Assembly (NCBI GenBank): GCA_934317845.1
Contig: CAKRES010000017.1
Coordinates: forward strand, 1-60,831
Length of the DNA: 60,831 bases
Direction of reading: 5' to 3'
From: an uncultured Lachnospiraceae bacterium
Lineage (GTDB): Bacteria; Bacillota; Clostridia; Lachnospirales; Lachnospiraceae
The position numbers and the translations under genes were made by a program. Shown one piece after another: positions 8,556-17,711 of the stretch. Each line of letters begins with the position of its first letter. Within the stretch, counting starts at the first letter, position 1. The notes under the pieces are model-generated. The model was given only the letters and a program-made list of their open reading frames with translations, did no database searches and had not been told where the DNA came from.

Positions 8556-8978
8556 ATGAGTACGGAGAAAGAAAGAAAGAGCAGCCAGAGTGCTGGCACA
8601 AAGAATAAAACCAAAAAACAGAATTACCGCATTGAGCAGGAGCAGGAGAACGGAGTAGTAAAGATTGCTGATGAAGTGATCGCTTCCATTGCAGGGATCG
8701 CGGCAACAGAAGTAGAAGGCGTGGTACGGCTGACCGGTAACATTACCAATGAGATTGTCAGCAAGATTGGAATGAATGTACTTTCCAAAGGTGTGCATGT
8801 AGCGATCCATGAAGATCAGGTCAGAATTACATTAAACTGCGAGATATTGTATGGAAGCAGTATTCCAGAGGTTTCTGCGGCAATTCAGGATAAGGTAAAA
8901 CAAAGTGTAGAGAATATGACAGGTCTTACCGTAGAGCAGGTGGATGTATATGTAGCTGCGGTTACTGAGATCAAGTAA
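8556..8978 (+). CDS. Asp23/Gls24 family envelope stress protein
   Basis: The 140-residue product has a basic, Lys/Ser/Gln-rich N-terminus, then the Asp23 domain (from about residue 30, GVVKIADEVIASIAGIAATEVEGVV, to the C-terminus). It corresponds to YqhY, which sits between accC and nusB in B. subtilis and is linked to acetyl-CoA carboxylase. Here accB and accC are missing from the neighbourhood. The start at 8556 was preferred over an in-frame ATG at 8517 because AAAGGATGGAAGG precedes it. Confidence 0.9.
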   Translation: MSTEKERKSSQSAGTKNKTKKQNYRIEQEQENGVVKIADEVIASIAGIAATEVEGVVRLTGNITNEIVSKIGMNVLSKGVHVAIHEDQVRITLNCEILYGSSIPEVSAAIQDKVKQSVENMTGLTVEQVDVYVAAVTEIK

Positions 8979-9001
8979 AAATAGTTTATAATTGCCGAAA
9001 T

Positions 9002-9035
9002 AAACCCTTAAATCTCTGTATTTAAGGGTTTTTCA
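9002..9035 (+). terminator. Rho-independent terminator after the Asp23 gene
   Basis: A perfect 12-bp stem (9002-9013 with 9020-9031, aaacccttaaat/atttaagggttt) with a 6-base loop runs into a T-tract. Confidence 0.85.
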
Positions 9036-9063
9036 TAAGGAGAAAAGGAAAGGACCTTTAACA

Positions 9064-9471
9064 ATGGATAAAAGAACATTTCGTACGAATTTATTTAAAC
9101 TGATCTTTCAGGTAGAGTTTTGCGAGTCAGATGCTGTGGAGGATAAACTGACTGCGTATTATGAGGCGCAGGAGATGATAAAAGAGAAAGATCAGCTTGC
9201 GCTTTCTTCTGCAGTCTATGCATTGCTTGAAAAACTGCCGGAGATTGATGCACGGATCGAAACCCATGCCAATGGATGGAAAAAAGAGCGTCTTGGAAAG
9301 GCAGAGCTTGCCATTCTTCGTGTGGCACTTTATGAGATGTTCTATGATGAAGTACCGGATGCCGTAGCGATCAATGAAGCGGTGGAGCTTGCTAAAGCCT
9401 ATGCACCGGAACAGGCACCGAAGTTTATCAACGGGATTTTAGGAAAGATTGAACGGGAAAAGGAAGCATAA
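9064..9471 (+). CDS. nusB: Transcription antitermination factor NusB
   Basis: NusB binds boxA RNA with NusE (S10) during rRNA transcription antitermination. The 135-residue all-helical product shows the family pattern: a start of the type R..RxxxFKLIFQVEF, the region KERLGKAELAILRVALYEM, and AVAINEAVELAKAYAPEQAPKFINGILGKI near the C-terminus. Length is normal. It is followed after 3 bp by xseA, as in B. subtilis, except that folD is absent between them. Confidence 0.96.
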   Translation: MDKRTFRTNLFKLIFQVEFCESDAVEDKLTAYYEAQEMIKEKDQLALSSAVYALLEKLPEIDARIETHANGWKKERLGKAELAILRVALYEMFYDEVPDAVAINEAVELAKAYAPEQAPKFINGILGKIEREKEA

Positions 9472-9474
9472 TTT

Positions 9475-10737
9475 ATGCCGATCATAGAAAAACCAGTTTA
9501 TACCGTAAGTGAAGTGAATCGAAAGCTGAAACGTGCCGTAGAGTATGCGCCGGAATTTAAAAATATCCGGGTGAAGGGGCAGCTTTCCAATGTCAAATAT
9601 CATTACACGGGGCATATTTATTTTAGTATCAAAGATGAAAATTGTACACTTCCGGGCATGATGTACCGCAGTAATGCGGCGGTTGGGTTAAATGTACCGA
9701 TCGAGGATGGACAGGAAGTTATCATAACCGGATATATTGGAGTATATGAGCGGGATGGCAAGGTGCAGATCTATGCCGCCAGGATCGCATTAGCCGGAGA
9801 GGGAATCTTAAACCAGCGGTTTGAACAGATGAAGCAGACACTTGAAAAGAGGGGCTGGTTTGATGTGGAACATAAAAAAGAAATTCCCTTATATGCAGCT
9901 CGTATTGGTGTCATTGCGGCAAGAAACAGTGCGGCATTGCAGGATATTGTAACGACAGCCAGAGCAAGGAATCCCTATGTCACACTTGTATTTTGTCATG
10001 CAAAGGTACAGGGACTGGGGGCGGCCGAGTCTGTGGCGGAAAGTATAAAAAAACTGGACAAACAGCATCTGGATGTGATGATCGTGGCACGAGGAGGCGG
10101 TTCCTTAGAGGATCTGTGGGCATTCAATGAAGAGCCGGTTGCCAAAGCCATTTATGAGGCAGAGACTCCGGTGGTGACCGGAGTGGGACACGATGTGGAT
10201 CTTACGATCGCAGATTATGTGGCAGACCGCAGAGCGATCACACCAACGGCGGCAGCAGAACTTTGTGTATTTGACTATAAACAGTTTGTATCGATGCTGG
10301 AACAAAAGAAACGTCTGCTTATGGGGCTGATCAATCGGCAGTATGAGCGGCGGGTCGAACAACTGGATCATAAAAAGCAGATATTACACCGCTTTGAACC
10401 GGGACTGGTTCTTTCTCAAACCAGACAGGAGCTTCTTTTATATCGGAAGCAGTTATTACAGGAAATGCAGAAAAAAGTACAGCGGCAGCGGGAAGCCAAT
10501 GTTAGACGAAGAGAACAATTGAACCGTAATATCGGACAGATCTACACGATAAAACGTCATGCGCTTGCTGTGCGTACGGCAAGGCTTAATGGGTTAAGTC
10601 CTACCGCAAAGCTGATTCATGGATTCGGATATGTTACCAAACAGGGAGAAGCAGTTTCTGATGTGACAGCACTGAAGACGGGTGACCGCATCACGATCAC
10701 AATGAAGACAGGCGAAGTGAATGCGGATATTGTATAG
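9475..10737 (+). CDS. xseA: Exodeoxyribonuclease VII large subunit
   Basis: XseA is the catalytic subunit of exonuclease VII, which degrades single-stranded DNA in both directions. The 420-residue product has an N-terminal OB-fold (about residues 5-100) and the catalytic region, with the family signature ARGGGSLEDLWAFN near residue 204, followed by a long basic coiled coil. It is followed after 11 bp by the small subunit gene xseB. Confidence 0.97.
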   Translation: MPIIEKPVYTVSEVNRKLKRAVEYAPEFKNIRVKGQLSNVKYHYTGHIYFSIKDENCTLPGMMYRSNAAVGLNVPIEDGQEVIITGYIGVYERDGKVQIYAARIALAGEGILNQRFEQMKQTLEKRGWFDVEHKKEIPLYAARIGVIAARNSAALQDIVTTARARNPYVTLVFCHAKVQGLGAAESVAESIKKLDKQHLDVMIVARGGGSLEDLWAFNEEPVAKAIYEAETPVVTGVGHDVDLTIADYVADRRAITPTAAAELCVFDYKQFVSMLEQKKRLLMGLINRQYERRVEQLDHKKQILHRFEPGLVLSQTRQELLLYRKQLLQEMQKKVQRQREANVRRREQLNRNIGQIYTIKRHALAVRTARLNGLSPTAKLIHGFGYVTKQGEAVSDVTALKTGDRITITMKTGEVNADIV

Positions 10738-10748
10738 AGGAGGCAGAT

Positions 10749-10955
10749 ATGGCAGCAAAAAAGGTCACAATAGAGGAGAAAATGTCGAGGATCGATGCGA
10801 TCATTCAGGCATTAGAGCAGGAAGATACGACACTTCAGGATTCCATGAAATACTATAAAGAAGGCGTGAAGCTACTGAAGGAATGTGACGGTATGCTTGA
10901 TAAAGTAGAAAAGGAAATCGAGGAATTGACAAAGGAGCAGGACGATGGAGAATGA
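10749..10955 (+). CDS. xseB: Exodeoxyribonuclease VII small subunit
   Basis: The 68-residue helical protein fits XseB (pattern MSRIDAIIQALEQEDTTLQDSMKYYKEGVKLLKEC). It pairs with XseA to form exonuclease VII. It starts 11 bp after xseA with an AGAGGAGG ribosome site and overlaps ispA by 11 bp. Confidence 0.95.
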   Translation: MAAKKVTIEEKMSRIDAIIQALEQEDTTLQDSMKYYKEGVKLLKECDGMLDKVEKEIEELTKEQDDGE

Positions 10956-11826
10956 GATCAAAAAACACGCAGAAGCGATTGAAACGATCCTTGCAGCCTA
11001 TCTTCCCAAAGAAGAAGGATTTGAAAAGGTGATCTATGAAGCAATGAATTATACCATGTTAGCGGGGGGCAAACGTATCCGCCCGATGCTGATGTTAGAA
11101 ACCTATCGTTTGTTTGGCGGAAAAGAAAAGATCATCGAGCCGTTTATGGCAGCGATCGAGATGATACATACCTATTCGCTGATCCACGATGATCTTCCGG
11201 CACTGGATAATGATGATTACCGCCGGGGACGCAAAACCGCACATATCGTATTCGGAGAAGATATGGCGATCTTAGCCGGGGATGCATTGTTAAATTATGC
11301 ATTTGAAGTAGCAAGCCGCACCTTTACGGATTATCCGGGCAGAGAAGAGGTAGGGAGAGCGTTTCAGGTGTTGGCGAAAAAACCCGGAGTATCCGGTATG
11401 ATCGGTGGACAGGTGGTTGATGTGATGCTCACCGGAAAAGCAGTCAGTCCCGAACAGATGATGTATATTTACCGCTGTAAAACAGGGGCCCTGATCGAGG
11501 CTTCGATGATGATCGGTGCAATTTTAGCCGGTGCGACGAACGAGCAGGTGGATCAGGTAGAGCAGGCAGCATTAGATATTGGTCTGGCATTTCAGATTCA
11601 GGATGATATCCTTGACATTGTCAGTGACAGTGAGACTCTGGGAAAACCGGTTGGAAGTGATGAAAAAAATAAAAAGGTTACCTATGCAACGGTGCATGGC
11701 GTAGAAGCTGCAGGAAAAGAAGTAGCACGTCTGAGCGAGGAGGCACGTTCCCTGATCGGTGCATTTCCGTATGAGAATCCATTTTTGATCGACCTGATCA
11801 CGTATCTCATTCATCGTGAGAACTAA
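10945..11826 (+). CDS. ispA: Polyprenyl (farnesyl/geranyl) diphosphate synthase
   Basis: This enzyme condenses isopentenyl diphosphate with allylic diphosphates to make C10-C15 (possibly C20) isoprenoids. The 293-residue product has the first Asp-rich motif, DDLPALDNDD, at about residues 84-93 and the second, DDILD, near 220, with LAGGKRIRPM near the N-terminus. It sits immediately upstream of dxs, so precursor supply and chain elongation are encoded together. The exact product chain length cannot be told from sequence alone. Confidence 0.94.
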   Translation: MENEIKKHAEAIETILAAYLPKEEGFEKVIYEAMNYTMLAGGKRIRPMLMLETYRLFGGKEKIIEPFMAAIEMIHTYSLIHDDLPALDNDDYRRGRKTAHIVFGEDMAILAGDALLNYAFEVASRTFTDYPGREEVGRAFQVLAKKPGVSGMIGGQVVDVMLTGKAVSPEQMMYIYRCKTGALIEASMMIGAILAGATNEQVDQVEQAALDIGLAFQIQDDILDIVSDSETLGKPVGSDEKNKKVTYATVHGVEAAGKEVARLSEEARSLIGAFPYENPFLIDLITYLIHREN

Positions 11827-11847
11827 ACGAAGGAGCTTTAAAATACT

Positions 11848-13728
11848 ATGGCAATATTAGATCAGATTCAAGAGACAAATGATATAAAGAAGATCGCACC
11901 GGAGGATTACATCGGGTTGGCGGCAGAGATCCGGGAATTTATTATGGAGCATGTCAGTAAGACCGGAGGGCATCTGGCATCGAATTTAGGTGCGGTGGAG
12001 CTTACAATGGCATTGCATTTGTGCCTTGATTTTCCGAAAGACAAGCTGATCTGGGACGTGGGACATCAGTCCTATACCCATAAGATTTTAACCGGACGAA
12101 AGGAAGGGTTTGAACATCTGCGTCAGTTTAAGGGAATGAGTGGATTTCCAAAGCCACATGAGAGTGATGCGGATGCCTTTGTAGCGGGACACAGCTCGAC
12201 ATCGCTTTCCGTTGCGTATGGATTTGCCAAAGCAAGAGACTTACAGGGTGGTGATGAAACGATCGTGGCAGTGATCGGGGACGGTGCACTGTCCGGTGGT
12301 ATGGCATATGAAGCACTCAATAATATCGGACAGCAGAAAAGCAACCTGATCATTATTTTAAATGATAACAAGATGTCTATCTCTGAAAATGTCGGCGGTA
12401 TGTCAAAGTATTTGAGCAAGATCCGTGTCGGCGACCGCTATAATGAATTTAAAGGTGAAGTAGAGCAGGCATTGCTCAGTATCCCAAAGGTTGGATTATC
12501 GGTAGCAAAAACGGTAAAGCGTTCCAAGGATTCGATCAAGCAGCTTTTAGTTCCGGGAATGTTATTTGAAGATATGGGAATTACCTATGTTGGTCCGGTG
12601 GATGGACACGATATTACCCAGTTGGTAGATACGATTGAATCCGCAAAAACAAAGCAGCGGCCGATCCTTATTCATGTAGTGAGTAAAAAGGGAAAAGGAT
12701 ACCCGGTAGCAGAACGTCATCCGGAGCATTTTCATGGAGTGACACCATTTGACATCGAGACAGGTAAGGCATTGAAGAAAAAGGAAGTTGCAACCTATAC
12801 AGATGTTTTTGCAAAGAAAATGATCGCACTGGGGAAGGATCATCCGGAACTTGTGGCTGTGACGGCAGCAATGCCGGATGGAACAGGACTTAGTGCATTT
12901 GCAAAGGAATACCCGAAACGTTGTTTTGATGTGGGGATTGCAGAAGAACATGCGGTGACATTTGCAGCAGGTATGGCAGCCGCCGGACTACACCCGGTGG
13001 TGGCGATCTATTCGTCCTTTTTGCAGCGTGCATACGATCAGATCTTACACGATGTCTGTATCCAGAAACTCCCGGTGATCTTTGCGATTGACCGATCCGG
13101 TCTGGTAGGGGCAGATGGGGATACTCATCAGGGAATCTTTGATGTTTCCTTTTTAAGTTCGATCCCTAATATGACGATCATGGCGCCAAAGAACCGCTAT
13201 GAAATGTCGAAAATGCTGGATTTTGCAGTGAATTATGATGGCCCGATTGCAATAAAATATCCGAGAGGTTCTGCTTTTTATGAATGTAAGCAGCTTCAGT
13301 CTCCACTTTATTACGGAAAGAGCGAGATCTTATATAAAGGAAGCCGGGTTGCACTGCTTCCGGTTGGCAAGATGATGGAAAATGGCTTAAAGGCATATCA
13401 TCAATTGAAAGAGGAAGGTATGGATATTACATTAGTAAATCCACGTTTTATAAAGCCTATCGATGAGGAGTTGATCCGTGCACTTACCAAAGATCATGAT
13501 CTGATCGTAACGGTGGAAGATACAGTATATCAGGGTGGATATGGTCAGGCGATAGCTGCCTATCTGCGTGCGAATAACTTGAAATGCAAGATCGCTTCTC
13601 TGGCGATAAAAGATCAGTTTGTAGAGCAGGGAACTGTGGAAGAATTGATGCATATGCTAAAGATTGATGCAGAAGCGATCTATAATACAATAAAGAACTA
13701 TTATAAAAAGAAGAAGCAGGAAAAATAA
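11848..13728 (+). CDS. dxs: 1-deoxy-D-xylulose-5-phosphate synthase
   Basis: Dxs is the thiamine-diphosphate enzyme that starts the MEP isoprenoid pathway from pyruvate and glyceraldehyde 3-phosphate. The 626-residue product has the usual three domains: the N-terminal ThDP-binding part with GDGALSGGMAYEALNN near residue 145, the central transketolase-like domain with AEEHAVTFAAGMA, and a C-terminal transketolase domain. It is full length. The same window also encodes ispF, a later enzyme of the pathway. Confidence 0.97.
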   Translation: MAILDQIQETNDIKKIAPEDYIGLAAEIREFIMEHVSKTGGHLASNLGAVELTMALHLCLDFPKDKLIWDVGHQSYTHKILTGRKEGFEHLRQFKGMSGFPKPHESDADAFVAGHSSTSLSVAYGFAKARDLQGGDETIVAVIGDGALSGGMAYEALNNIGQQKSNLIIILNDNKMSISENVGGMSKYLSKIRVGDRYNEFKGEVEQALLSIPKVGLSVAKTVKRSKDSIKQLLVPGMLFEDMGITYVGPVDGHDITQLVDTIESAKTKQRPILIHVVSKKGKGYPVAERHPEHFHGVTPFDIETGKALKKKEVATYTDVFAKKMIALGKDHPELVAVTAAMPDGTGLSAFAKEYPKRCFDVGIAEEHAVTFAAGMAAAGLHPVVAIYSSFLQRAYDQILHDVCIQKLPVIFAIDRSGLVGADGDTHQGIFDVSFLSSIPNMTIMAPKNRYEMSKMLDFAVNYDGPIAIKYPRGSAFYECKQLQSPLYYGKSEILYKGSRVALLPVGKMMENGLKAYHQLKEEGMDITLVNPRFIKPIDEELIRALTKDHDLIVTVEDTVYQGGYGQAIAAYLRANNLKCKIASLAIKDQFVEQGTVEELMHMLKIDAEAIYNTIKNYYKKKKQEK

Positions 13729-13729
13729 A

Positions 13730-14545
13730 ATGGCAAAAGAACGATTAGATGTGTTACTGGTAAAGCGTAATCTGGCATCTTCCAGAGAAAAAGCAAAAGC
13801 GATCATCATGTCCGGAGTTGTATTTGTAGACGGGCAGCGGGAGGACAAGGCAGGTGCATCCTTTCCGCCGGATATTCCGATCGAGATCAAGGGAAATACC
13901 TTGCGCTATGTGAGCCGCGGCGGGTTGAAGCTGGAAAAAGCGATGGAACAATTTGGGCTTTCTTTAGACGACAAGGTATGTATGGACGTGGGAAGCTCGA
14001 CCGGAGGATTTACAGACTGTATGCTGCAAAATGGAGCATACAAAGTTTATTCTGTCGATGTAGGCCACGGTCAGCTTGACTGGAAGCTGCGTAATGATGC
14101 CCGTGTGATAGTGATGGAAAAAACGAACATCCGCTATGTTGTACCGGAAGATATTGATGATGTATTGGACTTTGCATCAATCGATGTCTCCTTCATTTCC
14201 CTGACAAAGGTATTGGGACCGGTACGGGAACTTTTAAAGGAAGGTGGAGAGATCGTGGCACTGATCAAGCCGCAGTTTGAAGCCGGACGGGAAAAGGTTG
14301 GTAAGAAAGGTGTGGTACGTGATCCGGCCGTGCACGAAGAAGTGATCGAGATGATCGCTGCTTATGCAGTACAAAATGGATTTACCCTTCTGCACCTGGA
14401 CTATTCTCCGATCAAAGGACCGGAAGGAAATATTGAATATCTGCTGCATATCAGAAAGGACAGCGAAAGTGATGGCACACAAAAGCTTCCATTTGAGATC
14501 GCAGATGTTGTTGAAAATTCGCATCAGGCACTTTCTCATAAATAG
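13730..14545 (+). CDS. tlyA: TlyA family rRNA 2'-O-methyltransferase / S4-domain protein
   Basis: The 271-residue product has an N-terminal S4 RNA-binding domain (about residues 1-60, starting ERLDVLLVKR) followed by an FtsJ-like Rossmann methyltransferase domain with the SAM motif DVGSSTGGFTDCML near residue 86. TlyA homologues methylate ribose in 16S/23S rRNA; some were described as hemolysins, probably misleadingly. The gene starts 2 bp after dxs, a conserved arrangement in Firmicutes. Confidence 0.94.
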   Translation: MAKERLDVLLVKRNLASSREKAKAIIMSGVVFVDGQREDKAGASFPPDIPIEIKGNTLRYVSRGGLKLEKAMEQFGLSLDDKVCMDVGSSTGGFTDCMLQNGAYKVYSVDVGHGQLDWKLRNDARVIVMEKTNIRYVVPEDIDDVLDFASIDVSFISLTKVLGPVRELLKEGGEIVALIKPQFEAGREKVGKKGVVRDPAVHEEVIEMIAAYAVQNGFTLLHLDYSPIKGPEGNIEYLLHIRKDSESDGTQKLPFEIADVVENSHQALSHK

Positions 14546-14559
14546 AAAAAGGGGCAGAC

Positions 14560-15396
14560 ATGAAACATTTTTTAATCTTAAAAAATTCAGATAAAGATAC
14601 GAATTATGAATTGACCAACCAGATCTGTGATTACATTGAAAAAGCCGGAGGAACGAGTGAAGTAGTCGAGCGAAGTCTTGCGGATATGGATCAGCCGCTT
14701 TCCTTTGTGGATGGATTAGACTGTGTGATCGTACTGGGTGGAGATGGATCCATTCTTCGTACGGAACGAGCCATATATCCCAAGGATGTACCACTTGTTG
14801 GTGTGAACCTTGGCAATCTTGGATTCTTGACGCAGACAGAGCCGGATGATGTGACCGGATTTTTAGATCGGTTGTTACTGGATGATTTCCGTATGGAGCA
14901 TCGCATGATGTTGAGTGGTCAGATGTATCATAATGGGGAAGAACAGTGTAGCAATATTGCATTGAATGATATTGTCGTAGGTCGAAGTGGTCTTTCACGT
15001 ATCATCAGACTACGACTGTTGGTGAATGGAGAGTTGTTGAATGTATACGATGGAGATGGGGTTGTGATCGCAACGCCGACCGGCTCGACCGCATATAATC
15101 TGTCGGCAGGTGGTCCGGTGGTTTGCCCGAACACCAATCTGATGGTAGTTACACCAATCTCCCCTCATTCGCTGTCAGCCAGAAGTGTGGTACTTTCCGG
15201 GGATGATGTGATTCGGGTGGAAGTAGAAAAGGTGCGTGTAGCAAGAGAAGAAGCGGCAGCCACCTTTGATGGACAGACCGGAATCCGATTAGAACCCGGC
15301 GATTATATAGAGATTCGGCGTTCTACGCATCGCGCCAATCTGATAAAAGTACAAAATTCCAGTTTTTATGAAGTGCTTCGTAACAAAATGAAGTAA
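14560..15396 (+). CDS. nadK: NAD kinase
   Basis: NadK phosphorylates NAD to NADP. The 278-residue product contains the catalytic GGDGS motif at about residues 60-64 and the conserved LNDIVVGR and TGSTAYNLSAGGPVV stretches. Length is normal. It lies between tlyA and argR as in Bacillus and other Clostridia. Confidence 0.96.
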   Translation: MKHFLILKNSDKDTNYELTNQICDYIEKAGGTSEVVERSLADMDQPLSFVDGLDCVIVLGGDGSILRTERAIYPKDVPLVGVNLGNLGFLTQTEPDDVTGFLDRLLLDDFRMEHRMMLSGQMYHNGEEQCSNIALNDIVVGRSGLSRIIRLRLLVNGELLNVYDGDGVVIATPTGSTAYNLSAGGPVVCPNTNLMVVTPISPHSLSARSVVLSGDDVIRVEVEKVRVAREEAAATFDGQTGIRLEPGDYIEIRRSTHRANLIKVQNSSFYEVLRNKMK

Positions 15397-15431
15397 GTGG
15401 GTGACTGGTTTTTCTGCGTAAGGAGGGACAT

Positions 15432-15893
15432 ATGAAAGCAGCCAGACAAGCAAAGATCATAGAGATCATAGAGCATGATGATATTGAAACACAGGATGAA
15501 TTAGCAGAGAAACTTGCAGGCGCAGGTTTTCCTTCGACGCAGGCAACCATTTCCAGAGATATTCGGGAAATGAAGCTTACAAAAATGGCTTTTCCGGGTG
15601 GAAAGTCAAAATATGTGCAACTAAAAAATCAGGAACAATCCAATCTTGTGCGGTATAAACGGGTGCTTAGGGATGGCATATTAACGATGGAGGCCGCACA
15701 GAATATTATTGTGATCAAAACGGTATCCGGACTTGCGATGGCTGTAGCAGCAGCACTGGATCATATTGAGATCTATGGTGTGGTTGGCTCAATTGCCGGA
15801 GATGATACGATCCTTTGTGTGATCAGAAGTCAGGATATGGCGGCAGAGGTGATCGATGCGATTGGAAAGTTCGCCCAGGGAGCAGAAGAATAG
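15432..15893 (+). CDS. argR: Arginine repressor
   Basis: ArgR/AhrC is a hexameric arginine-responsive regulator. The 153-residue product has an N-terminal winged helix (about residues 1-70, including STQATISRDIREM) and a C-terminal arginine-binding/oligomerisation domain with GSIAGDDTILCV. Start at 15432 follows AAGGAGG. No arginine biosynthesis gene is in the window; the position before recN is the standard Firmicute one. Confidence 0.96.
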   Translation: MKAARQAKIIEIIEHDDIETQDELAEKLAGAGFPSTQATISRDIREMKLTKMAFPGGKSKYVQLKNQEQSNLVRYKRVLRDGILTMEAAQNIIVIKTVSGLAMAVAAALDHIEIYGVVGSIAGDDTILCVIRSQDMAAEVIDAIGKFAQGAEE

Positions 15894-15902
15894 GAGAAGA
15901 AG

Positions 15903-17588
15903 ATGCTGCTTAATTTACATGTGAAAAATTTAGCATTGATCGACGAAGTAGAAGTAGATTTTTTCGATCATTTAAATATTTTAACAGGAGAAACGGGTGC
16001 AGGTAAATCGATTTTGATCGGTTCCATCGAGGCTGCGCTCGGTGGAAAATGCACCAAAGATATGATCCGGCAGGATGCAGAATATGCTTTGATCGAGCTG
16101 CTTTTTCAGGTAGAGCATGACAGCGTGAAGGAAGCACTGAAACAGCGTGATATTTTTTTAGAGGAAGGTCAGGTGATGATCACAAGGAAGATCCTTCCAA
16201 CAAGAAGTGTCTGTCGTATCAACGGAGAAACCGTGAATTTACAAACCTTGCGGGAGGTGGCATCCCTGCTTTTAGACCTGCATGGTCAGCAGGAGAACCT
16301 TGTCTTGAAAAATGCAGCCAGCCAGTTGGAGCTGTTGGACCAGTATATAGGAGCACCGATAAAGGGATTAAAGGAGGCCTGCCGACAGCAATACCACACT
16401 TACGAAGCCTTGCGGCAGGAATATGAACAGTATGAAAATCGTGGTGAGGAAGTGCTCCGTGAACTTCGTTTCATGGAATACGAAGTAAAAGAGATCCGGG
16501 AGGCTGCCTTAAAGGAAGGTGAGGATGAGCAGTTAGAACAACAATATAAAAAACAGGCCAATGCACAAAAGGTAAGACAGGCACTCAGTGCGGTGCATGC
16601 GATGATGGATGCAGGAGAACAGGCAAATGTGACTTCTCTGCTTGGACAATGCATCCGTGAAATGAATGGAATAGAAGACGTTGACCGGACAACCAAAAAT
16701 CTGTATGAACAACTGGGTCAGCTGGATGCTCTGCTCGGTGACTTTAACCGGGAACTTTCTGATTATATGGCGGATATGACCTATGATGAGAAGGAATTTA
16801 TGGAGATTACGGCACGTTTGGATGAGATCAACCGTTTGAAGGCCAAATATGGCAATTCCATCGAAAAAATTCTTGCCTATGCGGCGCAAAAGGAAGAAGA
16901 ACTGTTAAAATATCAGGATCTGGACGCCTATCGGGAGAATTTAAAGAAAGACTATGATGCGGCGAAAGAAGCTCTTTTAAATACATGCGAACAGCTTTCA
17001 ATCAAGCGAAAGGATGGAGCGATCCGGATGGCGGAGCGGATCAGGGAAGTGCTCGTTGATCTGAATTTCTTACAGGTAGAATTTGAGATCAGAACCACAA
17101 AGACAGAAAAACTAACGGCCGCAGGACAGGATGAGATCACGTTTTTGATCGCTGCCAATCCGGGCATGCCGCTTCGGCCAATCGCACAGGTGGCATCCGG
17201 TGGAGAATTATCACGTATCATGCTGGCGGTGAAGTCGGTGCTTGCAGATTGTGATGAAACAGAAACGCTTATTTTTGATGAGATTGACACAGGAGTAAGT
17301 GGAAGAACAGCACAGAAGGTTGCGGAAAAACTCAGTGTGATCAGTGCGCATCATCAGGTTATTTGTATTACGCATTTACCGCAGATCGCTGCAATGGCAG
17401 ATACGCATTTTCTGATCGCAAAGGAGATGGAAGAACACTCTACAAAAACAGTGATGAAGATGTTATACGAAGAGGAATCCGTGCGCGAGCTCGCAAGACT
17501 GCTATCCGGTGCGGAGATTACAGATGCAGTGCTTTTAAATGCAAGGGAAATGAAACGGCTTGCAGCTGCCCAGAAAAAAGAATTATAA
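15903..17588 (+). CDS. recN: DNA repair protein RecN
   Basis: RecN is an SMC-like ATPase acting at DNA double-strand breaks. The 561-residue product has a Walker A (GETGAGKS, residues 29-36), a central coiled coil with hinge (about 150-370), the ABC signature VASGGELSRIMLAVK and a Walker B (LIFDEIDTGVSG, near 456-467). Length is normal. It is 9 bp after argR and is followed by a strong terminator. Confidence 0.97.
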   Translation: MLLNLHVKNLALIDEVEVDFFDHLNILTGETGAGKSILIGSIEAALGGKCTKDMIRQDAEYALIELLFQVEHDSVKEALKQRDIFLEEGQVMITRKILPTRSVCRINGETVNLQTLREVASLLLDLHGQQENLVLKNAASQLELLDQYIGAPIKGLKEACRQQYHTYEALRQEYEQYENRGEEVLRELRFMEYEVKEIREAALKEGEDEQLEQQYKKQANAQKVRQALSAVHAMMDAGEQANVTSLLGQCIREMNGIEDVDRTTKNLYEQLGQLDALLGDFNRELSDYMADMTYDEKEFMEITARLDEINRLKAKYGNSIEKILAYAAQKEEELLKYQDLDAYRENLKKDYDAAKEALLNTCEQLSIKRKDGAIRMAERIREVLVDLNFLQVEFEIRTTKTEKLTAAGQDEITFLIAANPGMPLRPIAQVASGGELSRIMLAVKSVLADCDETETLIFDEIDTGVSGRTAQKVAEKLSVISAHHQVICITHLPQIAAMADTHFLIAKEMEEHSTKTVMKMLYEEESVRELARLLSGAEITDAVLLNAREMKRLAAAQKKEL

Positions 17589-17636
17589 ATTTTTGAAATT
17601 GTGCCATAAGTTTCTAACTATGAATCCGTTCTAACT

Positions 17637-17675
17637 AAGACATACTATTTTTATCAGATAGTATGTCTTTTTTTA
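17637..17675 (+). terminator. Rho-independent terminator after recN
   Basis: A perfect 12-bp stem (17637-17648 with 17658-17669, aagacatactat/atagtatgtctt) is followed by a run of T. It separates the vegetative nusB-recN block from spoIVB. Confidence 0.88.
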
Positions 17676-17711
17676 TGGATAAAGACAAAAAAGGGATCGG
17701 GGGGCGTCATT

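Noticed and set aside
7884..8810. 308-codon minus-strand frame opposite spoIIIAH and the Asp23 gene
   Set aside because: Ser/Ala-rich shadow of well-supported genes on the + strand.
13206..13214. Perfect Spo0A-box-like TGTCGAAAA inside dxs (and another at 17911 inside spoIVB)
   Set aside because: Both are inside coding sequence far from any promoter; a 7-9 base motif is expected by chance at this rate.
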